The notes under the pieces were generated by a model. It was not told the origin of the DNA, ran no database searches, and saw nothing but the letters and a program-made list of their open reading frames with translations. The position numbers and the translations under genes are program-made. 64,000 bases of DNA from DASSUW01 sp963789005 (GTDB taxonomy: Bacteria; Actinomycetota; Thermoleophilia; Solirubrobacterales; Solirubrobacteraceae): the NCBI GenBank assembly GCA_963789005.1, contig CAWBIZ010000005.1, positions 310,001 to 374,000 of the forward strand, read 5' to 3'. Position 1 is the first letter of the stretch; every line of letters starts with the position of its first letter. Below, piece after piece: positions 31,278 to 39,629 of this stretch.

Positions 31278-31285
31278 GAGAGCGC

Positions 31286-32113
31286 TCACCGGATCGTGAG
31301 CGGCGTGCCGACCGGCATCAGGCGCGCGAGGCGGACGATGTCGCCGTTGCGGAGGCGGATGCAACCGTGCGAGATGCGGCCGGGGATGCGGGCAGGCTGG
31401 TTGGTGCCGTGGATGCCGACGAAGCCGCCGGCCGGCCAGTCGGTGAGCGTGGGGGAGCGCGCGCTGGTGCCGAAGGCGAGCGGGCCGTAGAACGGGCTGC
31501 GGTAGCCGGTCAGCTGGTTGCGGACGTAGAACTCGCCGCGCGGCGTCGGGGCGGCGGGGGTGCCGACGCCGACGGCGGCGCGAAAGATCGGGCGGCCGCC
31601 GCGCAGGAGCGTGGCGCGCTGCGTCGCCAGGTCGACCACGAGGCGGGTGGTGACGACGCCGTAGCCGCCGAGCGCCGACCGCCGGACCCAGCCGGTCGTG
31701 CCGGCGGGCAGCACCGGGAGCCGCACGCGCACCCAGAGGCGGCCGCGTGCGTCCTGCACGCGGGCGAGCGCGAGCATCAGGTTCGTGGTCCCCTCGGGCG
31801 TGCGCGTGGACACCCGGGCGACCCGGCGGGCCCCCGGCCGCGGCGCCGCCCGCGCGACCGTCGCGGAACGCACCCTGGCCCAGCGCGACTCGTGGCGGGC
31901 CGACCCGAGCGGCACCGGGTCGCCGACGTCGAAGCCCGGCTCGGGCGCCGCCGCGACCGCGGGCGCGGCCAACGCGCTTCCGCGCGCGGGAGCGTCGCCC
32001 TCGACGTCGCGCGTGACGACCAGCACCGCGGCGATCCCGAGCGGCACGAGTGCGATCACGAGTGCCGCCCGCGCGCCCCTCGCCCGCATCAGCCGCCGAA
32101 GCGTCGCGGTCAC
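31286..32113 (-). CDS. L,D-transpeptidase (YkuD domain)
   Basis: The 275-residue protein has an N-terminal membrane anchor or signal (ALVIALVPLGIAAVLVV), an SH3-like region (WARVRSATVARAAPRPGARR to GWVRRSALGGYG) and a C-terminal YkuD domain with GFVGIHGTNQPARIPGRISH and SHGCIRLRNGD, whose His and Cys are catalytic. It should cross-link peptidoglycan outside the membrane. The start is GTG 32113; ATG 32089 is an alternative. The 5' end carries a short duplication. Confidence 0.9.
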   Translation of the reverse strand: MTATLRRLMRARGARAALVIALVPLGIAAVLVVTRDVEGDAPARGSALAAPAVAAAPEPGFDVGDPVPLGSARHESRWARVRSATVARAAPRPGARRVARVSTRTPEGTTNLMLALARVQDARGRLWVRVRLPVLPAGTTGWVRRSALGGYGVVTTRLVVDLATQRATLLRGGRPIFRAAVGVGTPAAPTPRGEFYVRNQLTGYRSPFYGPLAFGTSARSPTLTDWPAGGFVGIHGTNQPARIPGRISHGCIRLRNGDIVRLARLMPVGTPLTIR

Positions 32114-32188
32114 CGCGGCACCCGGTTCAGCCGCCGAAGCGCGGCGGTCACCGCGGCGCGCTCCGGGCTGTGGTCAGCCGGTGAAGCG
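32089..32188. repeat. Degenerate triplicate around the L,D-transpeptidase start
   Basis: TCAGCCGCCGAAGCG occurs at 32089 and 32127, and TCAGCCGGTGAAGCG at 32174. Copies one and two are each followed by a CGGTCACCGCGGC-like run, while the third is more diverged. The first copy encodes the transpeptidase N-terminus, the second is intergenic, the third holds the ferritin-like gene stop. It looks like local duplication of the transpeptidase 5' end. Confidence 0.55.
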
Positions 32189-32851
32189 CGGCGATCGCCG
32201 GCTCCTCGTCTGCACGACGAACTTCGTCGACGCGACCACGCCGAGCGTGCTCTTGCGCGAGCGCGGCTCGTCGAACGCGTTCTCGGCCGGCGTCCGGTCC
32301 GCGAGGCGGCGGATCCATGCCGCGTGGCGCGCCTCGACGGTGTGGATCCCGAGCGCCGCCACGAGGTATGCGGTGTCGGCGATCCGCGGCGCCTGCCCCT
32401 TGTAGGCGGCGACAGCCAGGTCCTCGAAGGCGACGGCGGTGCGCCGGAACGCCTCGCGGCCCTCGGTGGCGCCCCGGAAGTCGTACCGCCCGCGCTTGAC
32501 CGCGCGCCGTCCGAGCACGTCCCGCAGCGCGATGACGTGCGCGCGCTCGTGCGCGCCCACCACCCGCGCCTGCCTTCCGAGCGGGCCGCGGAAGCCGCCG
32601 AGCCGCTCGACCTCGGTGTAGAAGGAGTCCTGCAGGTACTCGAGCGAGAGCGCGAAGTTGAGGATCGCGACGTCCTGCCTGCGCGACTTCTGCGCGGCGG
32701 CGTCCTCGGGCGCGACCAAGGCGGCCAGCAGGGCGGTGCCGCCGAGCGCCGTGCGCGAGAGGAACTCCGCGCGCGAGGAGCCCGCCAGCTCGGCGAGCGG
32801 CTCGAGCAGCGCGCCGTCGCGGTCGAGCTCGGCGAGCGTCAGGTCCGACAT
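32174..32851 (-). CDS. Ferritin-like domain protein (secreted, Tat-like leader)
   Basis: The 225-residue protein resembles the DUF4439/ferritin-like group: SSRAEFLSRTALGGTALLAA leader, then four-helix segments with Glu and His ligands (ILNFALSLEYLQDSFYTEVE, VVGAHERAHVIALRDVLG, VEARHAAWIRRLAD). ATG 32851 gives proper spacing from AGAGGGG; ATG 32860 is too close. The metal role is unproven. It is a tandem paralogue of the next gene upstream. Confidence 0.8.
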   Translation of the reverse strand: MSDLTLAELDRDGALLEPLAELAGSSRAEFLSRTALGGTALLAALVAPEDAAAQKSRRQDVAILNFALSLEYLQDSFYTEVERLGGFRGPLGRQARVVGAHERAHVIALRDVLGRRAVKRGRYDFRGATEGREAFRRTAVAFEDLAVAAYKGQAPRIADTAYLVAALGIHTVEARHAAWIRRLADRTPAENAFDEPRSRKSTLGVVASTKFVVQTRSRRSPRFTG

Positions 32852-32865
32852 GCGAGGCATCCCCT

Positions 32866-33459
32866 CTACTTGATGAAGCCGGTGCGGTTGAGCGCCGCGG
32901 TGACGGCCTTGACCGACTTCCGCGGCTCGGAGGCGAACGGCGCCGGGTTCTCGCCCAGCAGGTCGCGGATCCAGGCGGCGTGCCGCGCCTCCACGGAGAC
33001 GATCCGCGCCGCCGCGCCCAACGCGCCCGAGGTGAGGTTCGGCGCGCCCGCGTTGTACGCCGTCACGCCCAGGTCCTCGAGCTCGAGCGCCGCGCGGCCG
33101 AAGCCGCGGGCGCTCCTCGTCGCGTCGCCGAAGTCGAACGCCGGGGCGTCACGGGCCGCGGAGCCGAGCGCGCTGCGCACGAAGTCGACGTGCTCGCGTT
33201 CCTGGCTGCCAACCTCCTCGGCGAACTCGAGCAGCTCGCCGGACAGCGAGCCGCGGCCGACGGCATCCTCGTAGAACGCCGCCTGGAGCTCCTCGAGCAC
33301 CAGCACGAAGTTGAGGATCTCGGCGTCCTGCTGCTTCGAGGGCTGCGAGGCCGCGCCCTGTGGCAACCCGGCCAGCAGCACACCGCCCGCGAGCGCCCCA
33401 CCGCCGGCGAGCGCGCCGGCTCGCAGCGCATCCGAGCGCGACAGCAATCGTTCAGGCAC
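32866..33459 (-). CDS. Ferritin-like domain protein
   Basis: The 197-residue paralogue has SRSDALRAGALAGGGALAGG as export leader, then EILNFVLVLEELQAAFYEDA, EVGSQEREHVDFVRSALG and VEARHAAWIRDLLGENPAPF. The paired Glu and His residues match a four-helix metal site. GTG 33459 directly follows the stop of the upstream gene and has AAGGAGA before it. Function may be iron or oxidative-stress related by family inference. Confidence 0.82.
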   Translation of the reverse strand: MPERLLSRSDALRAGALAGGGALAGGVLLAGLPQGAASQPSKQQDAEILNFVLVLEELQAAFYEDAVGRGSLSGELLEFAEEVGSQEREHVDFVRSALGSAARDAPAFDFGDATRSARGFGRAALELEDLGVTAYNAGAPNLTSGALGAAARIVSVEARHAAWIRDLLGENPAPFASEPRKSVKAVTAALNRTGFIK

Positions 33460-33885
33460 CTACTGTCTCCTTGAGTCCGAGCCCATATGGCTTGTCTGGC
33501 GATCCCGCTCGCTGCTCGGGACGAAGCGCCGGTTGCGCACCCGGCGCGCGGGCGGTCCCGGAGCCGGCGGCGCCGGCCCGTCGCGGCGGAGCAGCGGCAG
33601 GAGCACCCCCACCGCGAAGGCTGCGAGCGCACCGGCGAGCAGCACGCCGAGCGACCAGCCGGATGCCGTCTGGTCGCCTTGCACGGCCGCCGGTCCACGC
33701 ACCGGCCGCGGGGCGGCGGGAGTGGGAGTCGGCGCCGGGTCGGCCGCGCGCTCCTCGAGCGGGTAGGCGTCCCAAAGCTCCCCGGGTCCGTCCTGGGATT
33801 GCGCCGTCGCCGGCGCCGGGGCGGCGATCGCCCCGCTCATCAGGCCCACCATGACCATGAGGGTCGTCGTGACCCGAGCGCGCAC
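33460..33885 (-). CDS. Secreted or anchored membrane protein of unknown function
   Basis: The 141-residue protein has a signal peptide (about residues 1-28, ending PATAQ), a Pro/Ala-rich middle, one membrane helix (WSLGVLLAGALAAFAVGVLL) and a basic C-terminal tail. GTG 33885 is chosen over an upstream start because GGAGGGAGGGG lies just six bases before it. It begins the operon that leads into the two ferritin-like genes. No family recognised. Confidence 0.6.
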   Translation of the reverse strand: MRARVTTTLMVMVGLMSGAIAAPAPATAQSQDGPGELWDAYPLEERAADPAPTPTPAAPRPVRGPAAVQGDQTASGWSLGVLLAGALAAFAVGVLLPLLRRDGPAPPAPGPPARRVRNRRFVPSSERDRQTSHMGSDSRRQ

Positions 33886-33960
33886 GCGCGCCCCTCCCTC
33901 CGCTGGAAACCGAGTTCTCGCCATTACGCTACGCGCGACTTGGCGGCCCGGATCACTTCC

Positions 33961-33978
33961 GCCGGACTATCGTCCGGC
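33961..33978. promoter_or_regulatory. Palindrome before the molybdenum hydroxylase operon
   Basis: GCCGGAC-TATC-GTCCGGC is a perfect 7-bp inverted repeat ending 11 bp before the first gene. It is a candidate operator, or a hairpin masking translation initiation. Confidence 0.35.
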
Positions 33979-33989
33979 CCGGGTCATCG

Positions 33990-34802
33990 ATGAAACCGCC
34001 GCCGTTCGCCTATCACCGCCCGTCGACCAGAGCGGAGGTCGACACGCTGCTCGCCGAGCTCGGCGAGGAGGCGAAGGTGCTCGCCGGCGGGCAGAGCCTG
34101 CTGCCGATCATGAACATGCGGCTGGCGGCGCCCGCCCACCTCGTCGACATCAATGCGCTCGAGGACGAGCCCACGGAGCCGGTCGTCGACGACGGCGCCG
34201 TCCGCTTCGGCCCGCTGGTCCGGCAGGCGGCGGCCGAGCGCTGGCCGGATCTCGCCACCCACGCCCCCGCGCTCGAGCAGGCGCTCGCGTACACCGCCCA
34301 TCCGGCGATCCGCAGCCGCGGGACCGTGGTCGGGAGCATCGCCCACGCCGACCCGGCCGCCGAGCTCCCCGCCCTCCTGCTCGCGCTCGGCGGTGAGGTC
34401 CGAGCACGCAGCGCCAATGGCGCCCGCACGATCGCGGCGCAGGACTTCTTCCTCGGCGCGCTCGAGACCGCGCTGCGGCCGGGGGAGTGGCTGGAGGAGG
34501 CGTCGCTGCCCGTGCTCGCCGCCGGCGCCGGCTACGCGGTCGAGGAGTTCGCGCAGCGCCACGGCGACTACGCGCTGTGCGGCGTGATCGCCGTCGTCCA
34601 GGACGGGAACCTGACGCTCGTGCACTTCGGCATCGGCCCGCTGGCCGTGCGGTCCGAGCTCCCTGCCGACGCCACCGCCGAGACGATCCGCGACGCGCTT
34701 GCCGCGACAGACATGAGCGACGACCTCCACGCGAGCGCCGCGTACCGCCGCCACCTGGCGGTGGCGCTCGGCGTGCGGGCGGCCGAAAGGGCGCGCGCGT
34801 GA
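33990..34802 (+). CDS. Molybdenum hydroxylase FAD-binding subunit (CoxM/XdhB-like)
   Basis: The 270-residue medium subunit has the FAD motif AKVLAGGQSLLPIMNMRLAA and the second motif TVVGSIAHADPAAELPALLL (normally GGxxAHxDP). It passes electrons from the Fe-S subunit to the acceptor. It is the first gene of a five-gene operon, each joined by a four-base overlap. Confidence 0.92.
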   Translation: MKPPPFAYHRPSTRAEVDTLLAELGEEAKVLAGGQSLLPIMNMRLAAPAHLVDINALEDEPTEPVVDDGAVRFGPLVRQAAAERWPDLATHAPALEQALAYTAHPAIRSRGTVVGSIAHADPAAELPALLLALGGEVRARSANGARTIAAQDFFLGALETALRPGEWLEEASLPVLAAGAGYAVEEFAQRHGDYALCGVIAVVQDGNLTLVHFGIGPLAVRSELPADATAETIRDALAATDMSDDLHASAAYRRHLAVALGVRAAERARA

Positions 34803-35275
34803 TCGCGATCACGCTGACCGTCAACGGCGACCGCCACGAGCTCGAGGTCGAGCCGCGGCGGCTCCTCTCGGACGCGCTGCGCGCCGACCTCGGGCTGACC
34901 GGCACGCACGTCGGCTGCGAGCACGGCGTCTGCGGCTGCTGCACGGTGCTGCTGGACGAGCAGCCGGTGCGAGCGTGCCTGGTGCTCGCGGTGCAGGCCG
35001 AGGGCGCCGACATCCGCACCGTCGAGGGCCTCGCGCAGCCCGACGGCACGCTGCACCCGCTGCAGGAGGCGTTCCGGCGCCACCACGGCCTCCAGTGCGG
35101 CTTCTGCACGCCCGGCTTCCTGATGCTGGCGTCCACCGTCTACCGCGACGCGCCCGGCATGAGCGACGACGAGATCCGCGCCGCGCTCGGCGGCCAGCTC
35201 TGTCGCTGCACCGGCTACGTCGGCATCGTGCGCGCCGTGCGCGCCGCCGCCGCACTGGAGGACGAGCGCGCATGA
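34799..35275 (+). CDS. Molybdenum hydroxylase 2Fe-2S subunit (CoxS-like)
   Basis: The 158-residue protein starts at GTG 34799. It has the plant-type 2Fe-2S cluster (GCEHGVCGCCTVLLDEQPVR) and the second all-helical cluster (LQCGFCTPGFLMLA and GQLCRCTGYVGIV). It relays electrons from the Mo site to FAD. It overlaps both neighbours by four bases. Confidence 0.94.
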   Translation: MIAITLTVNGDRHELEVEPRRLLSDALRADLGLTGTHVGCEHGVCGCCTVLLDEQPVRACLVLAVQAEGADIRTVEGLAQPDGTLHPLQEAFRRHHGLQCGFCTPGFLMLASTVYRDAPGMSDDEIRAALGGQLCRCTGYVGIVRAVRAAAALEDERA

Positions 35276-37632
35276 GCTTCGGCGAGCGGGTCGAGCGCCG
35301 GGAGGACCGGCGGCTGCTGACCGGCGACGGCCGCTACACCGACGACTTCGCGCCGCAGGCCGCGCACGCCGCCTTCCTGCGCTCCGAGTACGCGCACGCG
35401 CGGATCGTCGACATCGACGTGTCCGGCGCGCTCGACATCGAGGGCGTCCACGCCGTCTACACGTTCGACGACCTCGACGGCCGCTTCGCCGACCCGCTGC
35501 CGCTGATCATCCCGCACGAGGCGATCGTCGCCGGCCGCACGCAGTACGCGCTCGCGCGCGACGAGGTCCGCTACGTGGGGGAGACGATCGCGATGGTCGT
35601 CGCCCGCGACCGCTACGTCGCCGAGGACGCCGTGGAGCGCATCCGCGTCGACTACGAGCCGCTGCCGGTGGCGGCCGAGCTCGAGAGCGCCGCGCACACG
35701 GACGCGCCGCTCGTGCACTCGGACCGCCCCGACAACGTGCTCGGCCGCGTGACCGAGGAGCACGGCGACGTCGACGCCGCCCTGAAGCAGGCCGACCACG
35801 TGTTCCGCTGGCGGCTCGAGATCGAGCGCAGCGCCTCGATGCCGCTCGAGGGCCGCGCGATCGTCGCGCGCTTCGACGAGGCCGGCGCGCTGCTGGTCTA
35901 CGACTCCACCCAGGCGCCGACCGGCGTGCGCGCCGGGCTGAGCCTGCTGTTCGGCCTCAGCCTCGAGCAGGTGCAGGTCGTGGCGCCCGACGTCGGCGGC
36001 GGCTTCGGCGTCAAGGTGATCCAGTTCTATCCCGAGGAGGTCCTCGTCCCGCTCGCCGCCCAGCGGCTGCGCATGCCGGTGAAGTGGACCGAGGACCGGC
36101 GCGAGCACTTCATCGGCTCGACGCACGAGCGCAAGCAGGTCCACGACGTCACCGTCGGCGTCAGCGCCGACGGCCGCATCCTCGGCCTGCAGACGAGCTT
36201 CCTGCACGACAGCGGCGCCTACTGCCCGTACGGGCTGATCATCCCGGTCATCACCGCCGCCCAGCTGCCCGGCCCGTACAAGCTCGAGAACTACCGCTAC
36301 GACTTTCGCGCGGTGTTCACGAACACGGTGCCGACGTCGCCGTACCGCGGCGCCGGCCGCCCGCACGCCGCGTTCGTGATCGAGCGCGTGATGGACCGCG
36401 CCGCCGCCGAGCTCGGCCTCGACCGCGCCGAGATCCGGCGCCGCAACATGATCCAGCCGGACGAGTTCCCCTACGAGGTCGGCGTCTCCTTCCAGGACGG
36501 CGGGCCGACGATCTACGACTCGGGCGACTACCCCGGCGGCCTCCAGCTGCTGCTCGACCAGGTCGGCTACGACGACTTCGAGTCACGCAGGCAGGCAGCC
36601 GCGGCCGAGGGCCGCACGATCGGGCTGGGGATCGGCTGCTACGTCGAGGGGACCGGCATCGGCCCGTACGAGGGCGCGGCGGTCGACGTCCTCGTCGACG
36701 GCTCGATCACGGTGGCCAGCGGCATGTCGAGCCAGGGCCAGGGCCACGAGACGATCTTCGCCCAGATCGCCGCCGACCACCTCGGCGTGCCGCCGGAGCG
36801 CATCCGCGTCACGACCGGCGACACGCGGCGGCTCGGCTGGGGCGTCGGCACGTTCGCCAGCCGCACGGCCGTGGTCGCCGGCAACGCCGTCCACAAGGCG
36901 GCGCGCGAGGTGCGCGAGCAGGCGGCCGAGCTGGCGGCGCGGATGCTCGAGGCCGATCCCGCGGACCTCGAGTTCGCCGACGGCGCGGTGCACGTCAAGG
37001 GCTCGCCCGCGAGCGGGATCCCGCTCGGCCAGCTCGCCGCGATCGCGAACCCGCTGCGGTACGCGTTCGGCGAGGAGTCGGCCGCCGCCGCGCTCCTCAC
37101 GCGCCGCGCCTACGCCGCCCAGGACGTCCCGCTCCCGGACGGGACGACCCCCGGGCTGAACGCGGTCGCGTACTACAGCCCCAAGTCCGGCGTCTTCGGC
37201 TACGGGATGCACGCCGCCGTCGTCGAGATCGACCGCGAGTGCTGCGCCGTTCGCATCCTCGACTACGTCGTCGTGCACGACTGCGGCCGCATCATCAACC
37301 CCACGATCGTCGAGGGCCAGATCTACGGCGGCGTCGCGCAGGGCATCGGCGGCGCGCTGTACGAGCGGATCGCCTACGACGAGGACGGCCAGCTCCAGAA
37401 CGCGAGCTTCATGGACTTCCTGATGCCGTACGCCACCGAGGTCCCCGAGCCGCAGCTCCACCACACCGAGACGCCGTCGCCCAACAACGAGCTGGGCGTC
37501 AAGGGGGTGGGGGAGGCGGGGACGATCCCGGTCGCGGCGACGATCGCCAACGCGATCTCCGACGCGCTGGGGACGCCGATCGACCGCATGCCGATCTCCC
37601 CGTCGCAGCTGCACGAGCTGATGTACCCGTGA
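35272..37632 (+). CDS. Molybdenum hydroxylase large subunit (CoxL/XdhA-like)
   Basis: The 786-residue Mo-cofactor subunit opens with RVERREDRRLLTGDGRYTDD. MCD-binding segments include VVAPDVGGGFGVKV and TSPYRGAGRPHAAFVIERVM; the catalytic Glu is E748 in GVGEAGT. The PYRGAGRP loop differs from the AYxCSFR loop of form I CO dehydrogenase, so CO oxidation is unlikely. An aromatic N-heterocycle, purine or aldehyde is more probable. The next two genes encode hydantoinase A and B, which points to hydroxylation followed by ring opening. Confidence 0.92.
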   Translation: MSFGERVERREDRRLLTGDGRYTDDFAPQAAHAAFLRSEYAHARIVDIDVSGALDIEGVHAVYTFDDLDGRFADPLPLIIPHEAIVAGRTQYALARDEVRYVGETIAMVVARDRYVAEDAVERIRVDYEPLPVAAELESAAHTDAPLVHSDRPDNVLGRVTEEHGDVDAALKQADHVFRWRLEIERSASMPLEGRAIVARFDEAGALLVYDSTQAPTGVRAGLSLLFGLSLEQVQVVAPDVGGGFGVKVIQFYPEEVLVPLAAQRLRMPVKWTEDRREHFIGSTHERKQVHDVTVGVSADGRILGLQTSFLHDSGAYCPYGLIIPVITAAQLPGPYKLENYRYDFRAVFTNTVPTSPYRGAGRPHAAFVIERVMDRAAAELGLDRAEIRRRNMIQPDEFPYEVGVSFQDGGPTIYDSGDYPGGLQLLLDQVGYDDFESRRQAAAAEGRTIGLGIGCYVEGTGIGPYEGAAVDVLVDGSITVASGMSSQGQGHETIFAQIAADHLGVPPERIRVTTGDTRRLGWGVGTFASRTAVVAGNAVHKAAREVREQAAELAARMLEADPADLEFADGAVHVKGSPASGIPLGQLAAIANPLRYAFGEESAAAALLTRRAYAAQDVPLPDGTTPGLNAVAYYSPKSGVFGYGMHAAVVEIDRECCAVRILDYVVVHDCGRIINPTIVEGQIYGGVAQGIGGALYERIAYDEDGQLQNASFMDFLMPYATEVPEPQLHHTETPSPNNELGVKGVGEAGTIPVAATIANAISDALGTPIDRMPISPSQLHELMYP

Positions 37633-39629
37633 CGGGCGTCCGGATCGGCATCGACACCGGCGGGACGTTCACCGACGTCGTGGCCGTGGACCCGGACGGC
37701 CACGTGCACAGCACCAAGGTGCCGTCGTCGCCGAGCGACCCGGCGACCGCGTTCATGCAGGCGATCGAGAAGACCGGGGCGGAGACGATCCGCGACGTCG
37801 CCCACGGCACGACGGTCGCCACCAACGCGCTGCTCGAGGACGACTTCGGCGGCCTCGGGCTGATCACCACGAAGGGCTTCCGGGCGGTGCTCGAGATCGG
37901 CCGCCAGAGCGTGCCGGACAGCTACGGCAACTCGTACTTCTGGGTCAAACCCGACCGCATCGTCCCGCTGCACCTGGTGCGCGAGGTGGCCGAGCGGGTG
38001 GACCACTCCGGGGCGCTGGTGACCGAGTTCGACGAGGCCGGCGCGCGTGAGGTCGCGCGCTGGTTCCGCGAGCAGGACGTCGCCTGCGTGGGCGTCTGCT
38101 TCCTGCACGCGTACATGAACCCCGACCACGAGCGCCGCATGCGCGACGTGCTCGCCGCCGAGCACCCCGACTGCGCGGTCTCGATCAGCTCCGACGTGCT
38201 GAACGAGTACCGCGAGTACGAGCGCGCCGTGACCACGCTCGTGGACGCGTTCGTCAAGCCGCGGGTGGCCGCGTACGCGCGCTCGATCCACGACCGCCTC
38301 GGCGACGTGCCGTTCTACATCATGAAGAGCAACGGCGGCGTGATCGCGGGGCGCGAGGTGCACCGGCAGCCGATCACGACGATCCTCTCCGGCCCGGCGG
38401 CCGGCACGCTCGGCGCCGCGCTCGTCGCGCGGCAGGCGGGCTTCGAGCGCGTGATCACGCTCGACGGAGGCGGCACCTCGACGGACGTCGCGGTCATCAG
38501 CGGCGGCGAGCCGAGCCTCACCACCGAGGGCGCGGTCGGCCGCTTCGCGGTGAAGGTGCCGATGGTCGACGTCGTCACGGTCGGCACCGGCGGCGGCTCG
38601 ATCGCCTGGGCGTCGCCGGAGGGGACGCTGAAGGTCGGGCCGCGCTCGGCGGGGGCGAGCCCGGGGCCGGCGTGCTACGGCCAGGGCGGCACCGAGCCGA
38701 CCGCGACCGATGCCTTCCTGCTGCTCGGGCACATCCCCGAGCACCTGCTCGGCGGCGAGATCCCGCTCGACCGCGCGGCCGCGCGCGCGGCGTACGAGCG
38801 GCTGGCCGGCCGCGTCGGCCTCGACGCCGAGCCGTGCGCCGCCGGCGTGCTCGAGATCTCGGCGTGGAACCAGGCGAACGCGATCCGGCAGGTCACGGTC
38901 AAGCGCGGGCTCGACGTGCGCGACTTCGACCTCTGCGCGTTCGGCGGCTCGGGCCCGCTGGGCGCGTGCCGGCTGATCGACATCCTCGGGTTGCGCGCGG
39001 TGTTCGTCCCCCGCGACCCCGGCAACCTGAGCGCGTTCGGGCTGCTGGCCACCGACCTGCGGACCGACCACGTGCAGACGCTGGTGCGCCGCCACGACCA
39101 GCTCGACCGCGACGAGCTCGAAGCGGCGTACGGGCGGCTCGAGGACGAGGCGCGCGAAGTGCTCGACCGCCAGGGCCACGAGACCGACGCGCTGGTGCGC
39201 ACCGCCGACCTGCGGTACTTCGGCCAGGCGTTCGAGATCCGCGTCGGAGCCGCCGGCTCCGTCGAGGAGGTCGAGGCCGGGTTCCACGACGCCCACGAGC
39301 GCGCGTACGGCTACGGCTACCGCGACGATCCGAGCCAGGTCGTGGAGTGGGTCAACCTGCGCGTGACGGGCGTCGGCGCGATCAGCCGGCCCGAGCTGCA
39401 GCCGGTCGCTGCCGGCGACGGCGACCCGGCGCGGGCGCGCGACGGCAGCCGGTCGCTGTTCGTCGCCGGCGACCGCTACGAGGCGCCCGTCTACCGCCGC
39501 GAGCGGCTATGCGCCGGCGACGCGATCACCGGACCGGCGGTGATCCAGGAGTTCGGCTCGACGCTGCCGGTCCACCCGGGCTTCGAGGCCCGCGTCGACG
39601 AACTCGGCAACGTGGTGGTGCGCAAGTGA
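37629..39629 (+). CDS. hyuA: Hydantoinase/oxoprolinase subunit A
   Basis: The 666-residue ATP-dependent amidohydrolase subunit has the ASKHA-type phosphate loop GIDTGGTFTDVVAV, HGTTVATNALLE, the metal-binding SNGGVIAGREVHRQPITTIL and LSGPAAGTLGA, and DGGGTSTDVAV. It acts with subunit B to open cyclic amides such as hydantoin or 5-oxoproline at the cost of ATP. GTG 37629 overlaps the large-subunit stop by four bases. Confidence 0.93.
   Translation: MTGVRIGIDTGGTFTDVVAVDPDGHVHSTKVPSSPSDPATAFMQAIEKTGAETIRDVAHGTTVATNALLEDDFGGLGLITTKGFRAVLEIGRQSVPDSYGNSYFWVKPDRIVPLHLVREVAERVDHSGALVTEFDEAGAREVARWFREQDVACVGVCFLHAYMNPDHERRMRDVLAAEHPDCAVSISSDVLNEYREYERAVTTLVDAFVKPRVAAYARSIHDRLGDVPFYIMKSNGGVIAGREVHRQPITTILSGPAAGTLGAALVARQAGFERVITLDGGGTSTDVAVISGGEPSLTTEGAVGRFAVKVPMVDVVTVGTGGGSIAWASPEGTLKVGPRSAGASPGPACYGQGGTEPTATDAFLLLGHIPEHLLGGEIPLDRAAARAAYERLAGRVGLDAEPCAAGVLEISAWNQANAIRQVTVKRGLDVRDFDLCAFGGSGPLGACRLIDILGLRAVFVPRDPGNLSAFGLLATDLRTDHVQTLVRRHDQLDRDELEAAYGRLEDEAREVLDRQGHETDALVRTADLRYFGQAFEIRVGAAGSVEEVEAGFHDAHERAYGYGYRDDPSQVVEWVNLRVTGVGAISRPELQPVAAGDGDPARARDGSRSLFVAGDRYEAPVYRRERLCAGDAITGPAVIQEFGSTLPVHPGFEARVDELGNVVVRK

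Noticed and set aside
34799..37632. Form I carbon monoxide dehydrogenase (CoxMSL)
   Set aside because: The large subunit has PYRGAGRP and lacks the AYxCSFR active-site loop.
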